From positions 139,442,897 to 139,506,896 of the forward strand of contig NC_081407.1 of the NCBI RefSeq assembly GCF_030272615.1: a stretch of DNA of 64,000 bases, given 5' to 3'. Positions 34,833 to 46,886 of this stretch are shown here, piece by piece. The DNA comes from Cryptomeria japonica. Taxonomy: Eukaryota; Streptophyta; Pinopsida; Cupressales; Cupressaceae. Below the pieces are notes generated by a model. That model was given only the letters and a program-made list of their open reading frames with translations, was not told where the DNA came from and made no database searches. A program made the position numbers and the translations under genes. Numbering within the stretch: the stretch's first letter is position 1; the number at the start of each line of letters is the position of its first letter.

Positions 34833-35062
34833 CTCCTCATTAATAAATCTCTTAGCTCACCGCTCTTCCAGGAACAAAATTCTCACAAGTCTCTTCATGA
34901 CTCATCCCTTCCTCTTCTTTGAAAATATCTTCCTCACTAGGGTATTAACCCTTTGTAGTCACAAGTACTCCTTGAAACAAATTCACTCTCACAACTCTCT
35001 CATACCTCAATATTCAAGCATACTTCTCACCATGCCAACAATTTTCTTGCTCTAATATCATT

Positions 35063-35833
35063 TGATGCAGATCAACAACTAAGAACCCTTAATGGATGTT
35101 GGTTTTTGTTGCTATAAACTAACAACGTACCATTGGAACTCTTTATTGGAAACCTCCAACTATTAAATAAATTAAAAAAATAAAGCCATGGATTCTTGTA
35201 GGCAAATATCTTATCAAATTGCTCAAATAAATTAGCCATAGAGGATTCCACAACCTATAACAAGATATAGAAAAAATCAAACTCCAAACTATCTCAATTA
35301 ACATCAATTTCTTATTGCATACAACAAGCAATAGAAAATCAAAGTACACATCTGCAAATAAACATTACAAAACCACTCTAAAAACCCACTTGCAGGTACA
35401 TTTCTTTTGAGCTTCTCCAACTAGGTGCCATGAACTATTCTCTTTACTTTTCATCTTGTGAACTGTACTCTTCTTTTCTATGCCATCCCTCTATCATTTC
35501 TCCAACCTCGACCTTCAATCTCCTTTTTGAACCAAAATATGTTTTTCTTCTCTTTTTAGCATTGAAAACCTCCCTGCAAAACAACTTCCCTCTAATTTTG
35601 ATTCTTTTGAAAATGTAACCCTCGACATTCAACTTTTCCTCCACTCTTCCACCTTCTGCCAATGTTAAGCATTTGTGAACAAGAATCTCATAAAAATAGG
35701 TTTTTAAAAATCAAAATTGAAGCATAAATCATGAGTAAATGTCCCTCTCCCCAACTTGGATGTGGCATTTTTCCCATTTAATCATTTTTAACCATTTTCA
35801 AATTCAGGGCCATTAAACATATGAAAATGAAGA
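35063..35833 (-). repeat. Right (5') LTR of the outer element, first part
   Basis: Runs from TGATGCAGATC to the insertion point of the nested element at 35833 and resumes at 40594. Its inner end lies next to the degenerate PBS at 35049-35060. Confidence 0.55.
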
Positions 35834-37173
35834 TGCAAGAACATCGAGTTACCCTATTTTGTTTTGGTGTTATTTTTATTTTGATTGGCAGGATTCAGTT
35901 TTGACAAATACAGTTTTTGTCGCCACATGGATAGGAAGTTGGACAGTTTGAAAGGAACGATTAGTTGCCTATGGTGAGGGAAGGTGAACAATTGATGACG
36001 ATTAGGAGTGGATGGTTGTGTAGGAGAAACTGAACCAATAAATAAAAGGGGTAAATGGAGAAAGAAAGAGGGGGTAGGTGGAAAGAGGCCACTAGTTTAG
36101 AAAAATGGAGGAGAATGAGGGAGGCAACATAGAGGTCTAGTGGAATGAGATTGAAAGAAAAAAAATGCAAGACAAAGAGGACAAGACACAACCAAATTAG
36201 TAGGAGGAGAGATTGTAGAAGATCAAAGAGGAATAGAGAGATTGATTGAATGGAGAGAGCACCAATTAGTTCTGGAACGGTCGATAGGGGCCAAGGAAGA
36301 AACTAATCTAGATTGTCGTGAAAGGCCAAACAAAGGAGGCCAATAGGAGGTGGGCCAAATACACAGGGGCTTCACTTAGTGAACCTAGGTTATAGCATGT
36401 GCGTTCATGGCATACTAAAGAATCCCCCTATTTTCAAAAACATTGCCCTAAACTCTTTTTTGTCACCCCCTCCCAATACACAGATTGAATTAAAAGCCTC
36501 CCTATTTTCACCAAATATTGTATTTTTTCATAGCCGAAATTAAAAATTCCCCTATTTTCACCGATAGGCAATATATTGCACCCTCATTTTGGGGATATTA
36601 AACCCTCCAATATGAATGCATGTGATATAATATTGCCTATCTAGTGAAGCTTCCATGGTCAAATAGAAAATAGACTGAATAGGAGGAAGTTCGAGTTAGA
36701 GGTTGTAAGCTAGGATTCAGTGAAGGAAATAGATCAAACAGATCTTGGAACTGATTGTGTTGGAAAGAGCAGATGCCGGATAAGAGAAAGAACAAGCGTC
36801 TTGGTAGGGATGATTACCAAGAACGAATGATGAACCGAGTAAGAAGAAATTAGTTCAAGTGTGCCAAAAGCGACAACGATTAGGCTATCCAAGTAAGTTA
36901 TGGCCTACATAGTTGAATAAAGGGACTTGTCATTTCAAATTGTAATCATCTATGTTTGTGTTAAAAAAATAAATTAAATATCTAGGGTGTTTATTGTCTA
37001 AGATAATGGCTGTCCATGTTATCCATTTATTATTGGTACAATACTAATAATTTGAAAACTGTCTTTTCAATTGTGGAATTTCTTGTCACTGTTTTGGCAG
37101 TAAGTCTATGTGTGAGAATTTGTGCTAACAGTTTGGTTTCAGGAAGTGTGTATGCGTGTGGGGTGTGCCATCA
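35834..37173 (+). repeat. 5' LTR of the nested element, with a MITE inside
   Basis: Starts TGCAAGAACATC (TGTAGGAGCATC in the partner) and ends CA, directly before the PBS. The 36364-36659 segment is absent from the 3' LTR. Confidence 0.82.
36356..36667. mobile_element. About 296-bp MITE with 8-bp target duplication
   Basis: Absent from the partner LTR. Candidate target copies CAAATACA (36356-36363) and CAAATAGA (36660-36667) differ at one base. Terminal repeats are imperfect: GGGGCTTCACTTAG on the left against GGAAGCTTCACTAG read inward from the right. An 8-bp duplication suggests a hAT-derived non-autonomous element. No coding sequence. Confidence 0.6.
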
Positions 37174-37175
37174 AG

Positions 37176-37188
37176 TGGTATCTAAGCC
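37176..37188 (+). promoter_or_regulatory. PBS of the nested element
   Basis: TGGTATCTAAGCC, a variant of the Met-type PBS, two bases after the LTR end. Confidence 0.75.
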
Positions 37189-38590
37189 TGAAAGGTCTGG
37201 GAGGAGAAAGTTGAGAACCTAAAAAAAATGTTTGGACAAGAAGTTTGGTTTGTTCATAGATATTTAGGAAAGTATGTGACTTGCATATTAACAGGTTAAA
37301 GAGAAGAACCTGGGTACCAAAAGACCGGTAGAAAGAAAAGAAGTGAAGCCCTATGCGAGGTATCAAGAAGACAAGAGAAGAGAAGATAAAACGATGCAAT
37401 AGAATGTTACAAAAGTAAACCCCATGAAGAAGGATAGGATGAAAGCAACTATGAAGAAGCAAGATGCAAAATTTGACAAAGAAATGGTAGAATTAAGAAA
37501 ACATGTAGAGAGGTTTAAGATTGTGGTAAAGCACTGGCTTGAAGAGAGAAGCTATGAGTATGTTTGATGTTGGCCAATGAGAAGAAGGTGAAGTGGCCTA
37601 TAAAGATGAATGTGAAGAAGAGAAGAAGGCAAATGATGGTCGCCTTGAAAGAAAAAGATGAAAGTATGAGGAAAACCCCGAGGGGTTTGGACAGTAGGAA
37701 GTTGCCATGAGAGCAATATACACCAGAAGAGGTGAAGGAAGTTCTCATCATAGAGGACTTGAAGAAAAATAACGAAGAATGGAGAAAAGAAGTTTAGAAA
37801 GAAGCACTCAAAGGAAGAAGTAAAGAAGAGAGGAGGGTGTCCATAAAGGATGCACTCATAGAGACTTTGTGGTCTCTTGTTTTATTTGCTAATGTTGTGT
37901 TTGAGTATGTGTATGCAGGTATAAGAAATCTTGGTAGGAAGGTCAAGAACAAGATCATGAAGTTGGCAAGATAAGTGGCAAGAAGAGAGCCCATAAACAA
38001 AGATGAAGATGAGAAAGAGAGGAAGTGAGTTACAACAATATATCAACAAGATACAACACAACAATTTGTAGTAGAGGGTCATTGTAAAGATTTTAAAAAT
38101 AAAGATGAGGAGGATGATGAAGTATTCTAGCATGATAAAGAAGACTTTGAAGATGGTCTAGATTATCATAATGCCCTGGAAGATGTTGCCAAGATGTCTA
38201 CGAAGAGGAAGAGTTGGAAAACAAAGAAGCCAATGGTGGAAGTAAATTGGAACAATAGGTAAAAGGAAGTCATAATGCTGATTTGGGTTATGTAAGTGGA
38301 AATGAAAATGTTAGTTTGGATCATACAAGTAGAAGTAAAAATGTGCTAAATAAGGAGAGAAGGAAATTAGTGAATCATGGGTATATAGTTCCAAGTTGGC
38401 AGAATAAATTGATTGTTAAGGAACAAGAAATAAAGTGTTAAAAAAAAGGTGTTCATGGTGGTGTTCCTAGTAGCAATCAAGTACAAGATATGAGAGATAT
38501 GCAAGGGTTAGAGTGGAACAAGAATAAAAGGTGAGTAATAAAGAGTCATAGCCTAGAGAAGGTGTTGGTAGGCAGGAAAAATGTCATGCA
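37189..38590 (+). other. Decayed Lys/Glu-rich internal region of the nested element
   Basis: Purine-rich plus strand whose translations in all three frames are Lys/Glu/Arg-rich and full of stops. It probably once belonged to the frame that is better preserved downstream. No motif recognised. Confidence 0.4.
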
Positions 38591-39448
38591 TTGAGGAGAA
38601 TGAGTGCAACAATAAATAGACATCCACACAAGGCTAAGGAAAACAAGGTGTCGTTGGTTAAGTGCAAGACAATGATAGATGAAAGTGGTATTGTCGAACA
38701 TGGTCAAGAGGGAACACTTCAAGCGAATAGAAGATGTGAAGAGAAGAATGAGTTTGTGGGTGAAGAAGAAAAATAATTTGAAGAGGGAACATGTCTTATG
38801 AAGGGCACAAAAGAAACAAATGAAGATGGAAAGATAAGGGTATTAGTGGGTGAAAACGAGGAAGCAAAGCATGAGATTGTAGAAGTTGCAAAGATGGAAT
38901 TGGAAAGAATTGCAACAAATGAAAAAAGTGATGTGGATCTATGGACACAATTTGTATCAATACAACAAGAGTGGATGGAGAAGATGAAAGATATGAAGAC
39001 AAATAGGACAATGCAAAATGTAGAAGAAAGGATTGCAATGTATCACAAAGGGGTTGTTGTAGAGCTATGGGTAAAGGTAAATCCCTTGGATCTTTATAAG
39101 GAAATTGTTTTGTGTTATATTGATGTGTTGAATAGTGCGGAGTTTGGAAAGACATATGGAGTGGGGTATACAATTTTTTGTACGAATATTGTAAGTCATA
39201 ATATGTATGGTGTAATCCAAGATGAGTTGTCGTGGAATGATGGTTTTGATGAAATTGATAGACAAGTGGACAAGTTTGTGGACATGGGAATCTTAAATTT
39301 CCATCGAATCATTTCTATTGATTTGTATGCAGGTGAGCGGACAAGTAGATTTTGGAGAAGCATTGGTTATGATGGGACTAAATCTAGGAAGGAAGCAAAG
39401 GAATTGGCACAACAATGTCAAAGGAACTTGATGACTGTTCTTGAGTGA
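38591..39448 (+). pseudogene. Unidentified frame in the nested LTR element, 217 codons intact
   Basis: From ATG 38798 the frame is open to the TGA at 39446-39448 (216 residues). Upstream in the same frame it is open back to 38591 except for one TAA (38774-38776). The N-terminal third is acidic and Lys-rich; the C-terminal part is better structured: VELWVKVNPLDLYKEIVLCY, then YGVGYTIFCTNIVSHNMYGV and GERTSRFWRSIGYDGTKSRK. It ends about 100 bp before the 3' LTR. No gag, protease or RT features. The intact C-terminal part in an otherwise decayed area is notable. Confidence 0.5.
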
Positions 39449-39548
39449 TGTTGGAAAAATAGGAAGAAAAGAAATGGAGGGAAGGTTGTTGATTATTACT
39501 CCCATGTGTAGGAGAACATGACTTTTTTTTGTCCTCTGGGGAGTCTGA

Positions 39549-40588
39549 TGTAGGAGCATCAAGTTACCCTATTTTGTTTTGGTGTTATTTTAATTTTGAT
39601 TAGTAGGATTTAGTTTTGATAGATACAATTTTTGTTACCACATCAACAGGAAGTTGGATGTCTGAAAGGAACGATTAGTTACCTATAGAAAGGGAAGGTG
39701 AACAGTTGAAGACGATTTAGGAATGGATGATTGTGAAGGAGAAACCAAACCAAGAAATAAAAGGGGTAAATAGAGGAAGAAATAGTGGGTAGGTGGAAAG
39801 AGGTCATTGGTTTGGAAAAAGAGAGGAGAACAAGGGAGGCAGTAGAGAGGTCTAGTGGAATGAGATTGAAAGCACAAAAAATGCAAGTCAAAGAGGACAA
39901 GACAAAACTAAATTAGTGGGAAGAGAGATTGTAGAAGATTGAAGAGAAGTGGGGGAGATTGATTGAATGGAGAGAGCACCGATCGGTTATGGAATGGTCG
40001 ATAGGGGTAAAGGAAGGAAATAATCTAGATTGTCGTGAAAGGCCGAATGAAGGAGGCCAATAGGAGGTGAGCTAAATAGAAAAAAAATTGAATAGGAGGA
40101 AGTCCAGGTTAGAGGTTGTAAGCTAGGATTTAGTGAAGAAAAGAGATCAAATAGACCTTGGAACTGATTGTGTTGGAAAGAGCAGGCGACAGATAAGAGA
40201 AAGAACAAGTGTGTTGGCAGGGATGAGAACTAGGAACAAATGATGAACCGAGTGAGAAGAAATCAATTCAAGTGTGCAAGAACGACAGAGAGTAGGTTGG
40301 CCAAGCAAGTTATGGCCTACATAGTTGAATAAAGAGACATGTCATTTCAAATTGTAATAATCTATGTTTGTGTTGAATGAATAAATTAAATATTTGGGGA
40401 GTTTATTGTCTAAGATAATGACTGTCCATGTTGTTCGTTGATTATTGGTATGATTGTGTATTAATAATTTGAAAATTGTTTTGAATTGTGGAATTTTCTA
40501 TCACTATTTTGGTAGTAAGTTTGTGTGTGAGCATTTGTGCTAATAGTTTGGTTTCAAAAAGTGTGTATGTGTGTGGGGTGTGCCATCA
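39549..40588 (+). repeat. 3' LTR of the nested element (1040 bp)
   Basis: TGTAGGAGCATC...GTGTGCCATCA, collinear with 35834-37173 apart from the MITE. Followed by the AAAGA target copy and then the rest of the outer LTR. Confidence 0.85.
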
Positions 40589-42454
40589 AAAGATAAAACC
40601 AATACCTTTCCAAAGAATATTAAAATTGAATTTATGACCACTTGGAGATGTGTGGAGAGTGTCCCAAAATCATACTTGCAAGAAAAAAAAATTGAGACCA
40701 CGACAAAATTAAATAAAAGAGAAAATCATTTTTTTTGGTTGTGCAAGACTCACACTTAGATGCTCCTATGCTAGTTCTGCTCTATAAAACCCTTCATTTT
40801 GTATTAGAGTTATTGAAAGGTCATGTGAGACATTGAAAATCAGTTTAGTCCTGTATGTTGAGAGAAACATTTAAAATTAAGAAAATAAAGGCCCGCAAAG
40901 AGCTGATCCAAATTTGGAGTAAGGATATATTTATGTGACTTTTTCTTTGTTGGTTTTTGTTGTTGCGTTAAAGCTATAAGCAATAGAAGTTTGGTGGTTG
41001 CTTTTCACTCCTTGCTTTCAAATTTTACACAAAATGATTTTTTATTTTTTATTTTTATTTTTTATTATTTATTTGTTAATGTTGAAAGGTATTTTAAAAT
41101 GAGAGGGGTCGAGTGTAAAGACATGAGCATATTAATAAAAACTCGTCTTTTACCTTAGATTTCACAACAATTTTCACATTAAAAATATTAATATTTAATA
41201 ACAAATATAATATGTCCAAATAAGCACTATATAAAATTTATGTCTCCACATGTAATAAATAAAATAGTTTCAAAGTAAAATAACTATTAATTAAATAAAA
41301 TAACTTTAAATTGATTTTTTAAGATATCAATACTAGTTTATTATTTTTTTTAAAGAAGGGTATGGAGAATTTGTATGTGTGGTATATGTGGGGTGATAAG
41401 TGTGAATTTGAAATAAGATAAGATAAAATAAAATCATTCATACTTAATTATAAGGTAAAGAAAGGTTATTTGGTAAAAGCGTTTAATGTTTTGGAGTGAC
41501 AAGATGCATTGAATATTGTCAAAATAAGGTGTTGCATTTAGTTTTTAAGAAATAAGGGTGTTTGCAATGATAGGAATGCATGCCATTAGAAGGCATTTGT
41601 AGAAATATATTTGAATGTGGTTTTTTTAATTTATTTATTTAATTTTCAAGCATTTCCAATGGAATCTAACTTGGATGTTTGTGTGTATGAGATTGTTTGT
41701 GCTCTATTTTTGTGTTTGCCAATATGTTCATATTATACTTTGATGACATATTATCCCTTCAAGTTAAATGTAAGCACAAAAAAAAATGATATTCGAGGGT
41801 TGACAACAATATCAACCATCTATTATGAAATTATGTGACTACATGTTAATGAGCAAAGTGATTAATTGGTCACAAAATCAGTTAGATGAGACACACATGT
41901 AACAATATAAAATAGACAAAAGTTGGTAAGAAAAATGTATTTTCTAGCTTTCCCTCCATGCATGCATTATAGTGGAAAACTAAAAATGTTATCTCTAATC
42001 CAATTAGTGTCACCAAAGAAGAAACAATTGTCTCTTAGTTTGTCATTTTTCCAAAACCCATTGTATGGGTTTGGGAGTCTCAAAAAAGTGGTAGAGGCAG
42101 TAGTGGTTTAGGGTACAAAGGCTTTATTGGGTTATATGTTCCTAGTGGAACTCTGAATCCAAGTCTTCTTGTGTCTTCACTTGAGAATGTATGTAGAGTC
42201 AAATTGATTCAACCTAAACTATGTTCATATTTTGATTGTCGTAGTCGTAAGTCAACCTTTTGTAATGTGTTGTGAATCCCTTGTTCAAGTCAATTATTGG
42301 AGAGACAATGAAAACTTCTTTGGATACTATACTTGTAACACATTTGCTATAGATTGTGTTTGATGCTACAAATGAGATTGCATTGAGTATTATTGATGGT
42401 CCTACTTTTGATGTTAGTGAGCTTCAGGTTGTTATGGACTCCATATGTGTTTGA

Positions 42455-42543
42455 GATTCCAATGGTAATCTAAATTTTTATAATTTGTTTTGATGATTCC
42501 AATGGTAATCTAAATTTTTATAATTTGTTTTGATGATTCCAAT
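42455..42543. repeat. 40-bp tandem repeat, 2.2 copies
   Basis: GATTCCAATGGTAATCTAAA begins at 42455 and 42495, with a partial third at 42535; the first two units are identical over 36 or more bases. Confidence 0.85.
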
Positions 42544-42907
42544 GTAGTTATCCTAGAGGATTGATTCTAGCCATTTTATAGTTGTTGCTTTAGTTTGCAT
42601 CCCTTATAAGTGAGCCTTATAGGTATGTGTGATAGATTCAAGTGGAGACTTAACATAGATGATTGACATATGCTTCATAAATTTTGTAAATTTGTTATTT
42701 GTGTGGCATTGTTGATATATTTAAGATTTTGTCCAAGTTGTTCTTTTGATAGTTTTGGACATTGTTTGGTCCCAAACATTGCAGAGTTGAGGATGGGCCA
42801 TGTTACATATCTTAGGTTTATAGATATCTAGTTTGATTGAGATTTTGAGTTTGCAAATTACAATGTTTTGGACACTACACATAGATATAATTTGTTTTCG
42901 ACTATAA

Positions 42908-43075
42908 TGATCATGATTTGGAGTGAGCATCAATGACAAGAGTGACTCATTAATGGTCAATTGTAGATTGATCATTGTTGATCGGAGTAAGCACCAATGA
43001 TGAGAGTGACTCATCAATAGCCAATTGTAGATTGATCATCTTAGATTGAAGAGTGATTGCATCAATGATTGGAGA
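42908..43075. repeat. About 62-bp tandem repeat, two copies plus a degenerate third
   Basis: GATCAT...GAGTGACTCAT...CAATTGTAGATT units begin near 42909 and 42970, and a diverged unit follows near 43031. They are moderately conserved. Confidence 0.7.
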
Positions 43076-44219
43076 TGCAAATTTACTGTTTTTGGGAAAT
43101 GACAATTGTGAAGACTTGAGTCATCATATTTGGATAGACATTTTTTTTGCTAGTAATTTGTTTTAAGTGTTAACATGTTGCCATTTTTCATTGAGATTGA
43201 GAGCTTTGTGGACTAGGATGAGTTCACATTTTTAGGTGGTGTTGCAACAAACATTTTGGAGTTTTTTAGATTGATTTATCCAATTTTTCTGTCTTTGACA
43301 CATGGTTTATTAGAACAAACTATGAGTGGGTTTGATTCCTTATTGAGTTGAAGATGGATCACATGTGGTGATATCATCATGATTTAAGGGTTTTGTAGAG
43401 ACTACCAACTAGAGAATTGGTTCACCAGGGATTGGTTGACCCTGTATATTAATGCAAGAAACAAATCACCAACATCTTTCCAATATATTATAGCAAGCAA
43501 TGAAAGAATAATAAAGATTACAATTGTAATTTAATTAACAAGTTCAATTATTAATTAATTGATAGTCGAATAGAAGTCAGTTTTGATTTCTTCTTTATAA
43601 ATGTACATTTCCTTCCTTTAATAAATGAATGGAGATATTGATGAACATCAATAAAAATTGACATTATATTATAGATGATCTACATATAATAGATGGTCTA
43701 CTGTTCTTATGCATGAGGTGTCAAATCATTGTGTTAACTCCGTTGTCAAACATGTTGTTGTCTGTAACTACTTCAAGACCTATTAGTTTCAACCATCATA
43801 ATTGATACCTCATGTCAATAAACGGTTTAGTTTTAACCCAAATCTATATGTCATATATGGTTGAAATTTTGTCACTTAACATTTCACAAAATTGTGAATT
43901 TGAAGTAATTCTCATACCTCAATAAATATGAACTATATCTTAATAAATCCATCCAGACCACTTTAATACTCATTACCGACCTTGAGCTCTCTCATAGTAT
44001 TCATAAAGAGATAGTCCTCAAACATTCGTTTGTATCTACCATCAAAAGCAATCACAATGATTCTTTTTTATCACAAGTTGTAGGTTTTATGTGAACATTA
44101 TCTAGTGCTATATAAGTTAAGATAAATGAGTTATTTCGAGATTAAAAAAATGGTGATTCTTAAATTTAGGCCACATGCAGGGCCATTTGTTAAAATGTGG
44201 TTGCTGTCATCAATTGAAA

Positions 44220-44340
44220 GGCTCAAGTATACATATAGAATCCAAAGAATCTACTATGAAGGTTCAACTATACATAAAGAATCCAAAGAATCTACCATGA
44301 AAGGTTCAATTATACATAAAGAATCCAAAGAATCGACAGG
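44220..44340. repeat. 41-bp tandem repeat, three copies
   Basis: Units begin GGCTCAAGTATACATA (44220), GGTTCAACTATACATA (44261) and GGTTCAATTATACATA (44302), each containing AGAATCCAAAGAATC. Confidence 0.85.
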
Positions 44341-44458
44341 TAGAATCGTTTTATGAGTATCTATGAGACTTATTCCTTTGCAATATCAATATGTTCTTGT
44401 AAATATCTACAGAATGTGACACTTGTCATTGAAAAATATATTAGTATGTTTTACTAAC

Positions 44459-44545
44459 TTTCGTGGGAATGGAACTACCATCAATACGTTCCCATTGCTC
44501 CTTTCGAAGCCTCAGCATTTCAACGTCCCCGTCGTCATAAATTAT
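44459..44545 (-). CDS. Exon of a PDS5-like Tudor domain (second of two)
   Basis: The minus strand has an acceptor TTGCAG (44546-44551), an 87-bp open exon and a GTTAGT donor (44453-44458). It encodes IIYDDGDVEMLRLRKEQWER and IDGSSIPTK. Plant PDS5 cohesion-cofactor Tudor domains contain a very similar V-x-Y-DDGD-E-x-L-x-L-x-KE-x-WE segment. It joins in phase to the exon at 44648-44699 across a 102-bp intron. No further exons of the gene were found, so it may be part of a gene with large introns or a captured fragment. Tudor domains of other proteins (for example MSH6-like) are a less likely alternative. Confidence 0.6.
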
Positions 44546-44647
44546 CTGCAACAGAATGAAATTTCAGTTTGAGACACAAAAACAAATGCAGGAAAATATA
44601 CCTTGTAAAAGTAGCTTTCAGTCCCAAAAGGAATTCATGAGGTTTAC

Positions 44648-44699
44648 TTTATGCTTCTTTTGTTTGTTATCATACGAGTCCACAAATCCAACATAGAAC
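44648..44699 (-). CDS. Exon of a PDS5-like Tudor domain (first of two)
   Basis: Minus-strand acceptor TGTGCAG (ending at 44700), 52-bp open exon, and donor GTAAAC (44642-44647). After one base completing the previous codon it encodes FYVGFVDSYDNKQKKHK. PDS5 Tudor domains read FYEGVVxSFDxxxKKHKV at this point and continue into the DDGD segment, exactly as found in the next exon. The expected upstream WWP-containing exon was not found. Splice signals and uninterrupted frame argue for real or recently real exons. Confidence 0.6.
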
Positions 44700-44702
44700 C
44701 TG

Positions 44703-45616
44703 CACAATATGTTGGGATAATTGTTAATGTTATGCTTGAATACGAGCTATTAGCCTCTTAAGTACATTCTTGAACATTGCAAGCCAATATAGAGTTCCAA
44801 ACAAATCCAAATATAACAAAATAAAATTTTATTGCACACAAAACAATGCCAAAGCAGCATAATGCAGATGATCTGTGCATTATAATAAGGGCTTGGTTAC
44901 AAGCTGAGTTCAACTTCCTTTCCTCTCCCCCTATCTCTTGGATGGAACTCTTTTAAGGGTATTCTTGGACGGCTATGGACAATTACAATTGGAGGATAAG
45001 ATTCAAAGCTACTTCTAAAAAATATCATCTCTCAGATTGTGGGACCATGCAAATTTCGAGAAAAAGAATTGGCTTGCGCAAACCAAGCTTCACTGGTTTC
45101 AAACGGATGTAAAATCTTTGGCCCTAAGAGTGCAGGCCTGAGAGTTTTCTTTCCTTGTTTTGTAGGGAGACAACGTACTGAGCTGTTGTAAACTATTTAT
45201 TCTGAAAAGCAGTATATAATCTATTTCTTAAGAATTAAAAAGCTAATATTTCATACCATCTTCAAAATACCTACAAAGCTTCCAAAGTCAAAACTTTTTA
45301 CTCCATAAACATAAAATACACTTAAATTATGAAAAAATTTATGCATAGAGCTACAAAATGTATCAAATAAGTCTGGTGGGTGCTTGGGGTAATGCCACTA
45401 GTAGAGTGGAGGGATAGTACCTTTGGTACATTTTTTTGTTGTGATATAAGATGAGGTCAAAAGGTTGAGCCTTCATAATCAAGTTTAAATGAAAATTTTT
45501 AAAACCAAGGAACCTTCATGATACATATTATTTTCATAATTTTTATTAAGAAAAAAATTGCTTAAATAGCTTGAGGTGTTCAAAATGACCAAATAGAACT
45601 TTTAAAGACTAATAGA
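44703..45616. other. No gene recognised upstream of the Tudor exons
   Basis: Possible intron or intergenic DNA. AT-rich, with no splice-bounded open segment that I could assign to a Tudor or HEAT-repeat protein. Confidence 0.5.
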
Positions 45617-46717
45617 TGTAATGTCTTTTTTTATTTGACTTTAGAAAATTATTGAATGATTAAAATTAAATTGTCAAAAAAATAAAAATTAAAAGATGAT
45701 AAATTTTGATTATTTAAATGATCATTGAAAATATATAATTAATAAGTTTTAAATAGTTGTAAGTTTTTATATTCAATTAGTTAAATGTTTAACCTTATTT
45801 AATAAAGTGACTCTATTTATGTCAATAAAATATTATAAAGTGGTACACTTTATGAGAAGGAATATTTATGAAAAAAAGAAAGATTAATATTTAAAATAAA
45901 GTGATTTTATAATGATATTATGGAAAGCTCCAGGAGGGCTTTATAATGAGGCTGTGAAAGCTAATTTGTAGGTGAAATCATACAGGTTTCATGCTTGGAT
46001 TAAGCATTTGCATAATTTATGGAGTCTTATAGACAAGACAAATTGTCAAGTTATTTGCAAAGTTTGACAAAAGGTTCTGGAACAATTATGGATGACAACG
46101 CTGGAAAATGTTAAGGGTTGGTGTTGCGCCGATTTTCATCTAGATGCCACTATTGGTAGGTTTGTATTTGCTGGGCGCTATTCATATTCATTGCTGGTGT
46201 GATTATTGTTGAAGGGAAGGGTGCACCTTATTCACAAAGGGAGGTTGAGGGTTTTCCTATGCTAGCGTAGACATTATTGCTGCTGATTTAGCTCCCATGT
46301 AGGGCGAATACAATGTTGCTGTGTATGAACTCATCCTCGGTAAACGTGAGGCAACGTTTCTGCATTTTGAGGCTAGGTGTGAGAAGTTTGGGACTTCCAT
46401 GTGTAGCTTTTAGATTGATGGTGATTGACGCCACACTTAGTGGTAAATTTAGGGGTAAGTTGATGGTGTTATTGCTGGACGTTGGGCATAGCAGAAGTTG
46501 TGAAGAGTTTCAAAATGTGTTAGCAGCCACTTTGTATGTTTGGCGTGAGGCTTATCAGCTCCATTATCCAGGCGCAAAATACAAAAGGATAGCTTGGTGA
46601 ACTAGGATCATATTTTGTATTACTGTTGTTTCTATTTATTTCAAGTGAATCAATATTGTTGTGCAATAAGGTCAGATTTATATCTCTGTAATTTGTTTCC
46701 CTAGAACAAAATGTTGC

Positions 46718-46795
46718 ATGAAATATTAATAATAGAAGTTGCCCTTGTTAATGTAAATGAAATATTAATAATATAAGTTGCCCTTGTTAATGTAA
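46718..46795. repeat. 39-bp tandem duplication
   Basis: ATGAAATATTAATAATAGAA begins at 46718 and, with one change, at 46757; both copies end GCCCTTGTTAATGTAA. Confidence 0.85.
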
Positions 46796-46886
46796 ATGTT
46801 TCTTATGTTAAGTTACGAATTCCAAGTTGGTTATGTGAGATTATGTGAAGTTATTGCATTACAAATATATCCAATCAAATCACATA

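Larger units (their letters stand above)
35834..40588 (+). mobile_element. Nested non-autonomous LTR element (4.75 kb)
   Basis: LTRs at 35834-37173 and 39549-40588 align over their length; the first is about 300 bp longer because of a MITE. Both end GTGTGCCATCA. PBS TGGTATCTAAGCC at 37176-37188; PPT-like CTCTGGGGAGTCTGA before the 3' LTR. Target copies are GAAGA (35829-35833) and AAAGA (40589-40593), one mismatch. Internal 2.4 kb carries a Lys/Glu-rich decayed region and a 217-codon frame, but no gag or pol motif. Confidence 0.82.
33371..40773 (-). mobile_element. Non-autonomous LTR element (outer), right LTR split by another element
   Basis: Two similar direct copies: 33371-33825 and 35560-35833 continued at 40594-40773. 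The right LTR begins TGATGCAGATC at about 35063; the left one ends TTGCATCA at 33825 and is preceded on the minus strand by a purine-rich CTTGGGGTG (PPT-like). On the minus strand a degenerate PBS TGATATTAGAGC lies at 35049-35060. The left LTR lacks its R/U5 half. The internal part is only 1.2 kb and has no gag or pol. Confidence 0.65.
40774..44450. other. AT-rich intergenic DNA with short tandem repeats
   Basis: T- and A-rich tracts (41030-41100), AT-rich DNA to about 41480, and no frame with family resemblance. A stretch at 41930-42260 has mild protein character but too many stops to call. Two tandem repeats are listed separately. Confidence 0.5.

Noticed and set aside
41930-42260. Protein-like stretch (SGRGSSGLGYKGFIGLYVP)
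   Set aside because: Too short and interrupted, with no family match that I can name; left within the intergenic entry.
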